64,000 nt of DNA from assembly GCA_030374765.1 (NCBI GenBank), contig JARGXX010000084.1, positions 1 to 64,000 on the forward strand. The letters run 5' to 3'. Below, piece after piece: positions 33,721-43,615 of this stretch. The notes beneath the pieces are model-generated. The model worked only from the letters and a program-made list of their open reading frames with translations, was not told the DNA's origin and ran no database searches. Numbering within the stretch: the stretch's first letter is position 1; every line of letters starts with the position of its first letter. A program made the translations under genes and the position numbers. Source of the DNA: Agarophyton chilense. Taxonomy: Eukaryota; Rhodophyta; Florideophyceae; Gracilariales; Gracilariaceae.

Positions 33721-36700
33721 ACTCTTCAGGCCTGGAGGGTATGGGTACTAGAACTATGGTCTATCATTATCCTGAAGGTCAATTCGGTGTGTACTAACTG
33801 TGATGTTTCTCAATCTACCTGACCACATGTTCTTGTATTCCCTGAGGGGCTCAACTACCTGGGGCCCATAGGATTCGAAATATGCGCCGATAGGGACTGT
33901 CCCCTCCCTAGAGTCGACGTCTACGTCGGAGTTGTAGATGAAATGTTTTCCGATTGGGCCTCGATAAGGGCCACAGGGGCAGGTAGAGTGATGCCAATCA
34001 CTGTACCTTTAGGTAACCGTACGGGCCTGTCTCGGAAGTTGCTGACCGTGACCAAGAAGGGCCTGCTGCGGAGGATGTCCATTACTCGATTGGCCATTAA
34101 GCTGAGGTGCTTCAGAATCGTTCTCGGGTGGTTCTGTATCGCCACGAGACCTTAGGACTGGGAATGGACTGGTACAGTGATCTGGGTAATCGGGAGTTTC
34201 GTTATGGATTTCGATAAGCGAACCTTATTGGACTTCGTATCTTCGGAGATAATTGCTCGTTTAAGGTTAGCTTCTGGCCTTGGGACCGAACCTATTATGG
34301 GGATGGAAGGTGCGCGATTGAACGCGACTTTCCAAAGGCCTGGATAAATGACCTTAGTGTATCTATCGATGAGGGAGGTCCTTAGGATTGCGTCAGCGCC
34401 CAAGTTAGGATATAAAAGGAACCACGTGCGGACTTTGAATCCTCCGAAGTGCACGTAAAGTGGTACTATCTCTTTAATGTCCATTGGTCAACGTGATGCA
34501 TTGGTAATCCTGGGGGTATTCCTTGCCTGAACGAAATCTTGCCAACCCGATAGGAGTAACTTAGAATGGACTCAATTGAGACCAGCGCCTGTGTCCAATA
34601 CGACTGGGGCCACTCGGGAGCTGTTGGAAGGTAGTCCCATGGTTAAGCGAACTTCCTAATTCTCCTTCCTGAGGATACAGATGGGGTCGGTGCTGTCTTC
34701 CAATTCTGGTCCATTCTGAGTAGTCCAATGATTTTGGTTTGTATGAGGAGGTGAAAAGCTCCTTGGCTCTTGACCGTCCCATTAGTTGAGGTGTGGACTT
34801 AGAGAAGGAGTATTTGCCTCGCGTCGTCCCTCTAATCGTTTCCCGATGGGGTTTCCGTTTCTTCCTGAGGACGGGGTTTCTCTTCGAGATCATCCGTGGG
34901 GTCTACAATGGCATGGACCAGTGGGGCTTTCATTGGGGTATCCAGAGGGGTGGCATAGCGGGAGCTTCCAGGTGTTCCTGTGGCTCGTTGCTGTGTCCTG
35001 TTGTACATTCCTTCGGATCTCCGCACCCGGTAATTCTCTTCCCTTAAGGCCAGAAGGTTTTTACGCGCGTTCTCAGACAGATACCTCGTACAATCACAAG
35101 GTTGGGTCACGGAGAGGCACAGGAAGCAAACCCTTGGGGAGCGAACAAAAACGTCCTTGCGAGGCGGAAAGGGAGAATACTTTGATGTGGGTGGTCCAGT
35201 GGTCGCTGTAGTTCCGTGGAAGATATATGTTGGGGGCCCGGACGGAGAAGTACTGAAAGATACCGCGAGGATATCTCCCGAATCGGCGTAATGGAGTGAT
35301 ACATCCATGTCCGACTCAGTGGAGCTAACCAAATGGGCTTGGTTGGGTTTACGCAATGAAGGTGCGTGTCCTCTGATTGTATCAGCGTTGCGCCTGGAGG
35401 TCCTGTAGGTTTTACCATAACCCTTAGAGTAGGCAACGAGCCTTCGGAAGGAGTACTGCGGGTTTTCCGTGTGCTATTTGCGTACAGGTGTCCGAATGGC
35501 AGAGAGCAATCCCGTGATGAAGTGACGTTTAGGCCGTCCTTCTGAGAACACATTTCCACATTGGTAAGCTCTCTTCCATAGGTCGTCTGCGAAAGCCGAC
35601 TCGGTCATGTTGGAGCTCTGCCTAAAGGATATTACTTCCTGGTGGGCATCCATTATAACTTCATCCACGGCGTAAGTTTCCAAGAGGTAATGAACAACCT
35701 GAGGGTATGACTTGAGGAGCTCACGGTCTTGACTATTCACGAGGTCAGTTGTGCCAGATATCTTCGAAACGACTCGGTCGTGCGCCTATTCTGTAAGGAA
35801 GAACTGGAAAACGTACAGAGCGGCGCCCTCGTGGACACCGTTCTGATCGCAGGCCGCACGGAACAAACTGAGAAACCTAAGGATAGCAATGGGGTCGGGA
35901 CCCGAGAACTTGTCCGTAATAGTTAGTTGCATCCGTTTGGCCCATTTGGCGACTCTACGAGCCACCGAACCAGAATATTTTGCGGACCTGTCGGCCAGCT
36001 AGTAATTCCAGTTGTCTAGAACCTAAAGTAAAAGTTCGTTGGTTGTTTCCAGTGGTCTTAGGCCTCAAATGGCAGCCTCATCCACTTCCGAGTCGGTCGT
36101 TTTGGTTGAGGCCGATTCGGAATCACTCGTGTCCGAATGGTCTCTTCTTTTGCTACTACTTTTCTTCTTTCTCCTGTGGTTGCTTCTTTTCTTTCCAGCG
36201 GAATAAGAACCTAAAGGATAAATCTCTCAATCAGATCCGAGGGAGCCCTGAGGTCGCTGTACATCATATAAACCGTCGGGTGGGGCAAACGCTCTCTCTA
36301 CTAGACGCGGAGCTTCTATTTTGCTCCTCGCTTTTTCCACCCTGGGATTTTCCTGATGGGCAACCTGTCTCTCATCTAAACGCAAAGTTTCTCTTCTGCT
36401 CCTAGATTGTCCCACCATGGGGTTTTCCTGATGGTATTCCCGGCGAGGGGCGGATGATGCCGCCACTTCTGGGGGTTCGGTAGGGGGTTACCACATGGAG
36501 ACCGGATGGTTAATTTGTGGTGGAGTGGTCCTAGGGACCAAATGGCCTGCCTGGCGGGTAACTGCTCCTTGAACGGCCTGCAGGAGGGAGTCTATGAATA
36601 ATTCAGACTCCATTATCTTAGGGATGATTTGCGTGATGACGTAGTCCGTATGGTCAGCGATCGCCGTAGCGACTCGCACGTCGATAATGGAATCCCCATG

Positions 36701-37050
36701 GCCTGAGCAGATCTCACGGAGATGGGGCCAGAGAAGGTTGGCAAGACCTGCGGGCATGTTTTCTCAATTCCTTCGGTCTGGTGCGTTTCTCCTTGAGGTG
36801 TCCCCGGCCTACACGTGGCCCTTGTGAGGCGTTCTCGTAGTCGCTCTACCACAGTGGGTTCTCGGCGAATCCTTTCAGGGTTATCTAGGGGGGTCAGTAA
36901 TTCTTTCGGCTGGTTCCTCGTGTTCCTGCGGTCCCTAGCGGTATCAATCTGAGGGTCAGGCGACATCGCCGGCGTGGTAGTCGCACTTTGTCCTGCCGTA
37001 GGAGCCCTATGGTCCGTTTGGTTGGGTGTGTTTCCTGCATCCACAATGGC
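33720..37050 (-). mobile_element. Element 2 protease and gag region
   Basis: Includes a protease-like LGADAILRTSLI segment near 34.4 kb, a capsid-like region near 35.1-35.9 kb, and toward the 5' LTR a Pro/Thr-rich leader region with a Lys/Arg and Ser/Asp-rich part near 36.1 kb like that of element 1. Assignment rests mainly on position and partial similarity to element 1. Confidence 0.6.
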
Positions 37051-37146
37051 GGTTGCTTCTGTACATCTGGTCCGTTGGGAATTGAACCAAAGGTTAGAGT
37101 TCCGAAAGGTCTTCGTTCCAGTGCTCCATTCAATTATTCCAAAGGT

Positions 37147-37164
37147 TTCTAAGTCGGAAGACCA
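37147..37164 (-). promoter_or_regulatory. Primer-binding site of element 2
   Basis: Minus strand TGGTCTTCCGACTTAGAA, three bases (TTT on that strand) inside the 5' LTR. It differs from the element 1 site at a single base. Confidence 0.75.
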
Positions 37165-37167
37165 AAA

Positions 37168-37611
37168 TGTAACGCAATGATGGGTGGGTCAGCAAACGGG
37201 TCTTGACCGGTGGTAGCGTGGCAGAGCGAGTCCTAAGGTTCGAATCCTTGACGGCAGCACTCCCAGAGTACTTGGTGCAATGGGCTGGCGTTTAATGCAT
37301 AGTCCTACAGGTTGGAGCCACGGAAACGATTGCTTGAATACCAAAAGGTGGAAATAATAAACTAAAGGGGATTGTTTAGTCTCCTAACGATGCCTACCTG
37401 ATTCTAAGAGAGAAGCGTCCCTCGAGCCAAGTCAATATCGATGGCGAGGCGCTGGGATCTCCCTGGAACTGTAGAGCTACCTTATTAAACTAAATTAAAT
37501 AAAATAATTATATAAATATGTCCAGCTGAGGTCGGCCAGTCCACGTGGCGTCGGTAAGATACCTCAGGCCCTGGCGGCTTACAAGACTCAACTTTAATCG
37601 TTGCTCCTTCA
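37168..37611 (-). repeat. 5' LTR of element 2
   Basis: Starts TGTAACG and ends TTCA on the plus strand; pairs with 27,293-27,738. It includes a tRNA-like stretch at 37,212-37,258. Confidence 0.88.
37212..37258 (+). other. tRNA-Leu-like segment inside the LTR
   Basis: GGTAGCGTGGCAGAGCGAGT followed closely by GGTTCGAATCC and ending in GGCAGC. The first part resembles the 5' end of a eukaryotic tRNA-Leu including an A-box-like TGGCAGAGCGAG; the second is a perfect B-box. The anticodon and variable arms are absent, so this is not a functional tRNA. The partner LTR has the same segment at 27,338-27,384 in more worn form, so it was present before insertion. Confidence 0.55.
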
Positions 37612-40600
37612 TAGAGTGGCCATCGGTCCGGCTTCATGATAGTATTAAAGGCACGGTAGTCTACACAGAACCTGGGATTTCAGTCTTTCTTTGTGGCAAA
37701 TACGACTGGGAATGACCAAACCGAAGAACAAGGGCGGATGATTTCGGCTTCTATCATTCGGTCTACTTCTCTTCGAACTACTTCGTTGTACTTTGGTGGC
37801 AATCTTCGAACGCGGGACCTGATTGGTCTGTCCACTTTCAAATCAAACCCATGCATAACTGGAACATCAGCCGCACGTTAGTCGTGCAACGACCAGTCAA
37901 TAACTTGTGCTTTGATAATAATCACAGCAAATCTCTGTTGTGATGATTCGGAAAGGTGTTCTAGCCTTGAAAGAACTGTGTTCTGCCATTTTTGGGAGAC
38001 GGAATTAACGCTCAGCAGATAATCGAAGGGGTGCTTTTTAGGTTCTGTAATCGTTGCAAGTGGACGGCATACTCCAATAAGGCGGCTTTCTGAGTAGGGT
38101 AGTACGGCTAGACAGTCCTGATGCGATCTGGAGTGTGCGTGGTCATTTGCTGGATTTTGGGGTATGTCCTCTTCTCGTTCTGTTTGATTATGTAGTCTAT
38201 TGTCATCATGAGATTGATGCTGGGGATCTTCAGGTGACGTCTCGAAGATGACATCCGGTGGTGGCTGGACTGTGTACTCATCGCGAGAGAGATCTTCTTC
38301 GAACTCGAGGACGAAATCTCTATGATAGTCTTCGTTGATAGCTCCATTGCACCCAAACGGTAGGCGAGGCGAATATAAACGGGAATGGTAGTCACGTTGC
38401 CTTATTCTAACTTGGATATCAAAATACTCGTTTAAGGTGGCTCTATCTTTCGCAAGGAGAACAACTATTTCGTCCATTATTGGCACAATGAGAACTGGGT
38501 CACGTAAGAAGGGTGAATTCTTTTCTGTTTCCGTCTCGGCGTTTTCTTCTTCATATACGTCTTATTCATCTTCTTCCTTTCATACATTATCCCGGTCTTC
38601 ATGTTCAGTCCCATCTTCAGGTGGCTGCACGCTTGTGTCAGTTGGGACACTTTGGAAGCATAAAAGGTTGGGATCAATTCTGCAGTTTCTGAGACTGGGG
38701 TATCAGGTTTGGCCAATTTGATAGCGATTTCTTCAGAACGTGGCTCGTGTTCTGGAAACGTTGTAACCTTTGGAGCTTCCGCCGAACAGATTTCGATTGT
38801 TGGTGGTATACTAGGGCCAACTGGACCGGATATTTGGAAATTGTTCGGGTAAGAGTTAGCCCTTTTAATACAAACGTGGTCATCAACGTGACCCTGGGCT
38901 GTAAAAGTTCTCCATTGGAACGTCGGACCATTCGAAGCCGGGGCATGTGATGGATCTTCAGCTAGGTCTCCCTCGATTGTTGGTCCAAGTCCTTGCATAT
39001 GCGATTCAGCTTTTGCATCGTCCCTATCTTCCCCTGAATGAGAGGGGCGTCCTTGCGTGACGATTTCGCTACCCTTGTCCAGTTCTACCAGGGTAGCCTC
39101 TGTGTTAAGAAATGACGAGCGGTCGGTGGCTGATTTTATGAGGTTCATGATCTCTTCTTCGTCCAAATCAGATGGGATGGCATCTGAATCAGACTTAAAG
39201 TCCATACTGTCATTGTCAGAAAGTGATATGATATGTAGGTTTCAAGACCAGTTTGATCGAAGTACAGGCCAAAAATAGTTGATTTGCTTTCGTACTTCGT
39301 CGAGACTTCTCGTGCGCCAAGGTAGATACATGTCTGAAGCTTTTCCATTTTCGAACAACCAATGATTACGTCGAACGGTGGCTTTTGAATGACGAGGAAT
39401 TCTAGCGGAACTCTTATGTCTTCGAATTTACTGGGCACACTGGTCATTATGCCATTTATAACGGCTATATTTCCGTCAGCTACTTTGACGTGATGGTCAG
39501 TTGGTTTTGGTTCAAGCGACACTTCTTCTGCAAGTCTTGCTGACATGATGTTAGGGAGGGCTCCGGAGTTGAGTAGCGCTTGTGTCTTCGTCCTAGAAAC
39601 GCTGATTGGAACCACCTTTAGTCTTCGATCATCGCGAGGTATTTCAGCTGCTTTGACTCTTCGGTGAGAAGATCTACCAGATATTATACGACGGAAGTCC
39701 TTTTTCGCAACTTCGTCATCTCCACGGATGAGCTGCCCAAATGTAAGTCCTGATGAGGCATTAGCCAATTCCTCCATGACGTTGTACTTTCCTGTGCGTT
39801 CTTCTAGCATCAATTTACTCGAAGGTTTTCTGGAGGTCAACTTTTTGGGTTTCTCTGAGTGGCTACGTTTTGAAAAAGGGCGAGACTGAGTTTTAAAGCT
39901 TCTCGAAGGTTGTTCCGAATTTAACAGCGTTCTGATGCACATCCGATCTTCGGTCGTAATCTGTTTCGGAAACGGAGCTCCTTCTATTGTCCTTTTCGTG
40001 GCTGCCACCAGCTGGCTTTTATTCAAATCATTGGCGGTGACGACTGAGATCTGGCTAGGTTTTGGAGGTTCTGCTGCCGCTGGCTGACGATCACGGTCCC
40101 TCCAGCGATCTTCTGCACGAGACTGGCTCCTCACGTTTTCGAACGCAACTCTCTTTTCTTGGTTAGGACTTCGGTTCCAACAGTTCTTTATTGAGTGGCC
40201 GTTCTTACCGCATCGTCTGCAACGCGTGTCGCGGTGGGGGTCCAGAGGGCAGCAGGTTGAAAGTGGCCTGATCTCTGGCAATACGTACAGAGTCGCTCTT
40301 CTTCTCTTCCAGGCTGAGAACCAGGTGCTTGTGACTTTTTAACAAATAATGTTAGTTCGGAGAGCTGTTCAGCAAGTCTATCAACTTTTTCAGCCATCGG
40401 AGGAGCCTCGCATGGCTTGTTCCTGGATATCACTTTCTTGGGCGGGGGACTCATGTTGAACAGATGATGATCTCCCAGATTTTTTTTTCCAGCGACGAAC
40501 TCTTTAACCAACAATACAAATGAACTGTAGCCCGGAGCCACATGCAGTACAACAAACTGCACCAGATCAGCGTACTTCATGACTGCATTGCGAAGTAATC

Positions 40601-41050
40601 CAGACCTGGCCTTCTCGTTGAATCCAACCCTTTCGACTGTATCTTCCATGTACATCATGGATCCTAAGAAGTTCCTATATTCAAGACGAGCGCTGACCGC
40701 CGTTCGGATTTTTTTCTCCGGTTCCTCTGCCGTCCCAAATCGTTCTAAGAACACCTTCTTCACTATAGCGTAGTCTTTAGCTTCTTCCGTAAGGTCACCT
40801 TCCGAAGCAAATGTATCATAGTAGAATTCGAAAGCCGCGCCTTCTAGAAATCCGAAAACTTCAAGCGCATGGCCTTCATCATCCATTCCACGAGTAGCAA
40901 CATTCTCGTAATAGAAAAGAAACTTGCGAATGTCGGCACTGTATCCGTCAAAAACATTTAACCCACCACCATCATAGAAGCTCGCGCCTCCTTGACAGTA
41001 CCATGTACACGTCATATCCGTTCAAATTTAGTTAGGGGACACAATGCGGG
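37612..41050 (-). mobile_element. Element 3, inner part: gag, protease and 5' half of RT
   Basis: A gypsy element of another lineage. Gag (about 40.19-41.02 kb) has a capsid-like helical domain (DGYSADIRKFLFYYEN, YAIVKKVFLERFGT) and two CCHC-type knuckle traces (CTYCQRSGHF; CRRCGKNGHSIKNC). The protease (about 39.3-39.6 kb) shows the retropepsin-like ALLNSGALPNIMS and FDVIIGCSKME. An acidic linker leads to RT, where RFCVDYRAFNTIM is reached just before the element 2 boundary. A different gag and no shared primer site set it apart from elements 1, 2 and 4. Broken, and interrupted by element 2. The 5' LTR was not identified. Confidence 0.85.
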
Positions 41051-41299
41051 TGGCTACAACCCAAGGGGACACAAGTGGTAGATATGCTCTCGAGAGTACC
41101 AGTCCAGGATATGGCAAAGAAAATAAGTCAAAGAAAGACGACAGAAAGAAGGAGTGTACTGGATAGAGAGAGCGAATTATAAAATGACCAATGAATATGT
41201 GGCAGGCAGAGGCTAAGGTATAAAGATGTGATGTATTAAATGAAATATGTGAAAGCCTATTCCACGATGTAAAGACTGGATGTATATGTCGCAGTCATT

Positions 41300-41764
41300 C
41301 TAGAAAATAGTATTGTTCTTCTTTCTGACGCCGGCACGATGACGCCAATTTTTATAATGAGCTAGGAGATCGTAAGCTTCGGGGAACTTGATATCGCATA
41401 CACGGCACCAGAAGTCGGTGTCTCTGGAATAAGCGCGTCGTAGTGCGTTTTGGTGCTTACGACCGCCTTTGTGTACCTCTAATTGGCGCTGGCTATGCAC
41501 GATGATGCTGCAGACGGCACAGCGCTTCAGGGAGAGTTTTTGAGATGGAGAACTGCGGTGACAATTCTCACGTTGAGTAACGACTCGAAGGATATGGCCG
41601 GCGTGCATTTTGCTAAGGGGTTCGGTAGAGGGTAAAGAGTCGGTGAGGGATATGGATTCTTTGGTGACGCTGACAGCTTCCACTTCCGAGTCGGAATTTT
41701 GCACAGTTGAAAATTTTCTCGAAGAACTTGCAGAAGTTGGCACTTTATACAAGACAAACAACAT
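41300..41764 (-). CDS. Small protein with two matrin/JAZ-type zinc fingers
   Basis: A 154-codon frame with two exact C-x2-C-x12-H-x5-H fingers: the first uses C82, C85, H98 and H104 (CAVCSIIVHS...), the second C120, C123, H136 and H142 (CRVCDIKFPE...). This spacing is typical of matrin/U1-like or JAZ fingers that bind double-stranded or structured RNA. The N-terminal 75 residues are Ser/Thr/Glu-rich and unstructured; the C-terminus is basic (RKK). The frame ends 250 bases from the gag start of element 3, on the same strand, so it may be a host gene next to the insertion, an exon of a longer gene, or sequence carried by the element. It lacks recognisable promoter elements. The finger spacing is clear; that it is an independent gene is less so. 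Confidence 0.55.
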   Translation of the reverse strand: MLFVLYKVPTSASSSRKFSTVQNSDSEVEAVSVTKESISLTDSLPSTEPLSKMHAGHILRVVTQRENCHRSSPSQKLSLKRCAVCSIIVHSQRQLEVHKGGRKHQNALRRAYSRDTDFWCRVCDIKFPEAYDLLAHYKNWRHRAGVRKKNNTIF

Positions 41765-41889
41765 TCAGTGCTTGCACACAATACAAAAGAGCAGTGAAAG
41801 ACATTTACTCTTGAACGAATGCCAATTGGCCCTAGAGTGTGAGCCCTACGCCGTATCACGCGGTTCTGTTAAGAACAGGAGGTGTTAAT

Positions 41890-42135
41890 CAGTCCCACGT
41901 GAGTGATGGGTTCGCAGAAAACATCGGCGCAGTCGCGGTAGAAAGCGGACCCAACCCCCGAGTCAAGAATGAACATGAAGAGAGATGATGGCAAGAGAGG
42001 CACAGACTGTGCTAAAAGTTAGTATTGCTGCAAAAGAAGGCCGAGGGTGAGCCGCTTTTGTCGAGCTGACTTGACCAGAGTTGGTCGCGGCCGACCGAGG
42101 TCGGCCTTCTTTAGACAATTTGGAGGAAGGCCGAC
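41890..42135. other. Upstream region of the zinc-finger ORF
   Basis: GC-moderate sequence with repeated GGCCGA phrases (42.03-42.13 kb). No open frame of note. It could be the promoter of the zinc-finger ORF or part of an unrecognised LTR. Confidence 0.3.
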
Positions 42136-42345
42136 GCGAGAATTTGTGCGGCTTCCGGTCCGATACAGGAAAGCCTGTTCCTAACTGTGCGAGAATTAGT
42201 GCGGCTTCCGGCTAGTACCGAACAGCCTGTCTATAATTGGGCAAGAAGTAGTGCGGCTTCCGGCCAGTACCGAACAGCTTGTCTGTATCTGTGCGAGAAT
42301 TCGTGCGGTTTCCGGTCCGGCACCGGCCAGACTATCTGTAGTATC
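42136..42345 (+). repeat. 52-bp tandem repeat, four copies
   Basis: Four consecutive units of about 52-53 bases, each starting GCGAGAAT or GCAAGAAG and containing GTGCGG.TTCCGG, with 75-85 percent mutual identity by eye. The middle two are most alike. Such tandem arrays occur in LTR U3 regions and in subtelomeric or promoter DNA; which applies here is unknown. Confidence 0.85.
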
Positions 42346-42603
42346 CGCTCTAACGGAGATAGCGGACACCTGCAACAGTGTTTAGGACTGCCGAATGGGT
42401 GCTTGCGGCAAAAAGAATGATGTGTTACAGCACAACACTAGTGAGCTGGAATGGGGGTTTTAAGGCCCCACTCGCCAATGAGGGTGGTTGGTACTATAGA
42501 ACGGACAACTACTTGTTATAGCTCTTCCGGATCTCCGGTTAAGGAATCCTGAACAAGGAACAAGACAGTTTGTAAACCCGTTATTGTCTCCTTTTCTTTG
42601 GAG

Positions 42604-42653
42604 TCGGCGCTCCCCTCTGTGCCTTACATACTGTGCCCAGGGGTGAGCGCCGC
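42604..42653. repeat. Inverted repeat / stem-loop
   Basis: CGGCGCTC pairs perfectly with GAGCGCCG, and CCCT with AGGG after a two-base bulge, around a loop of about 20 bases. No adjoining gene explains it. A transcript from either strand could fold here. Confidence 0.5.
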
Positions 42654-42659
42654 TCATAA

Positions 42660-43200
42660 TAATATATAGATATAAACTTGGTTAGCCAGATAACCCATCT
42701 ACAGTAGGGGATAACTTGCTTTAAATGGGCTTCCACCTACGAAGGGTAGGCTTGGTTGCCACTTGGCTACCCACTAAATGCACCGTTGTCAATCCGTTAT
42801 ATCCATAGAAAGGGCCGAATCGGATACGCCGTGGCAGACCGAGATCCCACGTGTAACATACCACCTCGCTGGCTATCTGCGGGATGTCGCTTCATAGCTT
42901 CATCCCAGCTGTTGCACTCCTCTATGAGTATCATCGTACTTAGACGAAAAATATTCCATCGGCATTCCGACCGTAGTAGAATACTACACTATCTCTACCT
43001 GCGTACCTTACTCGACGGAGAACGCATTTGCGTTGCGCGCCGAATTTGTGGTGCCCAGATGCCTTCATGACCTTGCGTTGCCAAATCGGCGGTCCCAATT
43101 GTATGGAAAAGCAAGTGGTCGTCCAATGTAATAAGAGGCTCTCTAACTGCAATTGATTCTATTCGACTATTAATTACTTGGCCGCCCTACTCTTTCTTGT
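42660..43200. other. No gene recognised
   Basis: A 104-codon plus-strand open stretch (42,756-43,070) has no motif. Short repeated phrases such as GGTTAGCC and GGTTGCCACTTGGCTACCC suggest worn repeat DNA. Confidence 0.35.
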
Positions 43201-43322
43201 TTTTACTCCTTGAACCTAGATACATCTTCCATCCGTTTCCAACCTGCGCCGCAATTTCTCCCTCCACGTTCCACTTCTGTACCTACGAGCCGTCGGGACT
43301 CCGCGTCGTCGAAGAGAGCGAG

Positions 43323-43615
43323 ATGTCCGGCGAATCACGAAGCGCCACGGCAGCCCCCAATGCGCGCCCCCCTGCGATATCGGAATTGCAGATGGCCGCG
43401 ATTGTGGAGGCCGGTGGGATGCTGCGTGCCGTGGCACGCGGCCAACTGACATGGAGGAGGCTCTGCTGCACGTGCCGTGGCCGGATCTCGGTGGGCTCTT
43501 GGGTGGAATGGCCTTCGCCGCAAGTGCACGCGACGTCGGCCGCATTATAGTGGAGGGCGTTATTAAAGAGCGTGATGTGGCGCTCAACTTCCTACGCGCC
43601 CAAGGATTTTTATGA
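43323..43615 (+). CDS. Small GC-rich coding patch in two overlapping frames, unknown family
   Basis: Within AT-rich surroundings this patch is GC-rich with strong third-position bias like the DnaJ gene. One frame starts MSGESRSATAAPNARPPAIS (43,323) and continues with a helical ELQMAAIVEAGGMLRAVARG; after about 43,450 the coding character moves to another frame, MEEALLHVPWPDLGGLLGGM (43,451) to ARDVGRIIVEGVIKERD and a stop at 43,615. The two meet at a +2 frame change around ACTGACATGG. It could be a pseudogene with one frameshift, two tiny exons with an unseen junction, or a sequence error. No family recognised. It has a plausible helical, hydrophobic C-terminal half. Confidence 0.45.

Larger units (their letters stand above)
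27293..37611 (-). mobile_element. Element 2: Ty3/gypsy chromovirus nested in element 3, broken
   Basis: Minus-strand LTR element bounded by LTRs of about 445 bp. Integrase, RNase H, RT, protease and gag regions follow from left to right in the same arrangement as element 1, and an antisense block lies inside the 3' LTR. It shares the primer site and polypurine tract with element 1 but is a distinct lineage with a shorter LTR. LTR divergence by eye is near one base in five, so it is clearly older than element 1. Broken, with well over a dozen interruptions. It sits inside the RT of another gypsy element. Confidence 0.92.
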
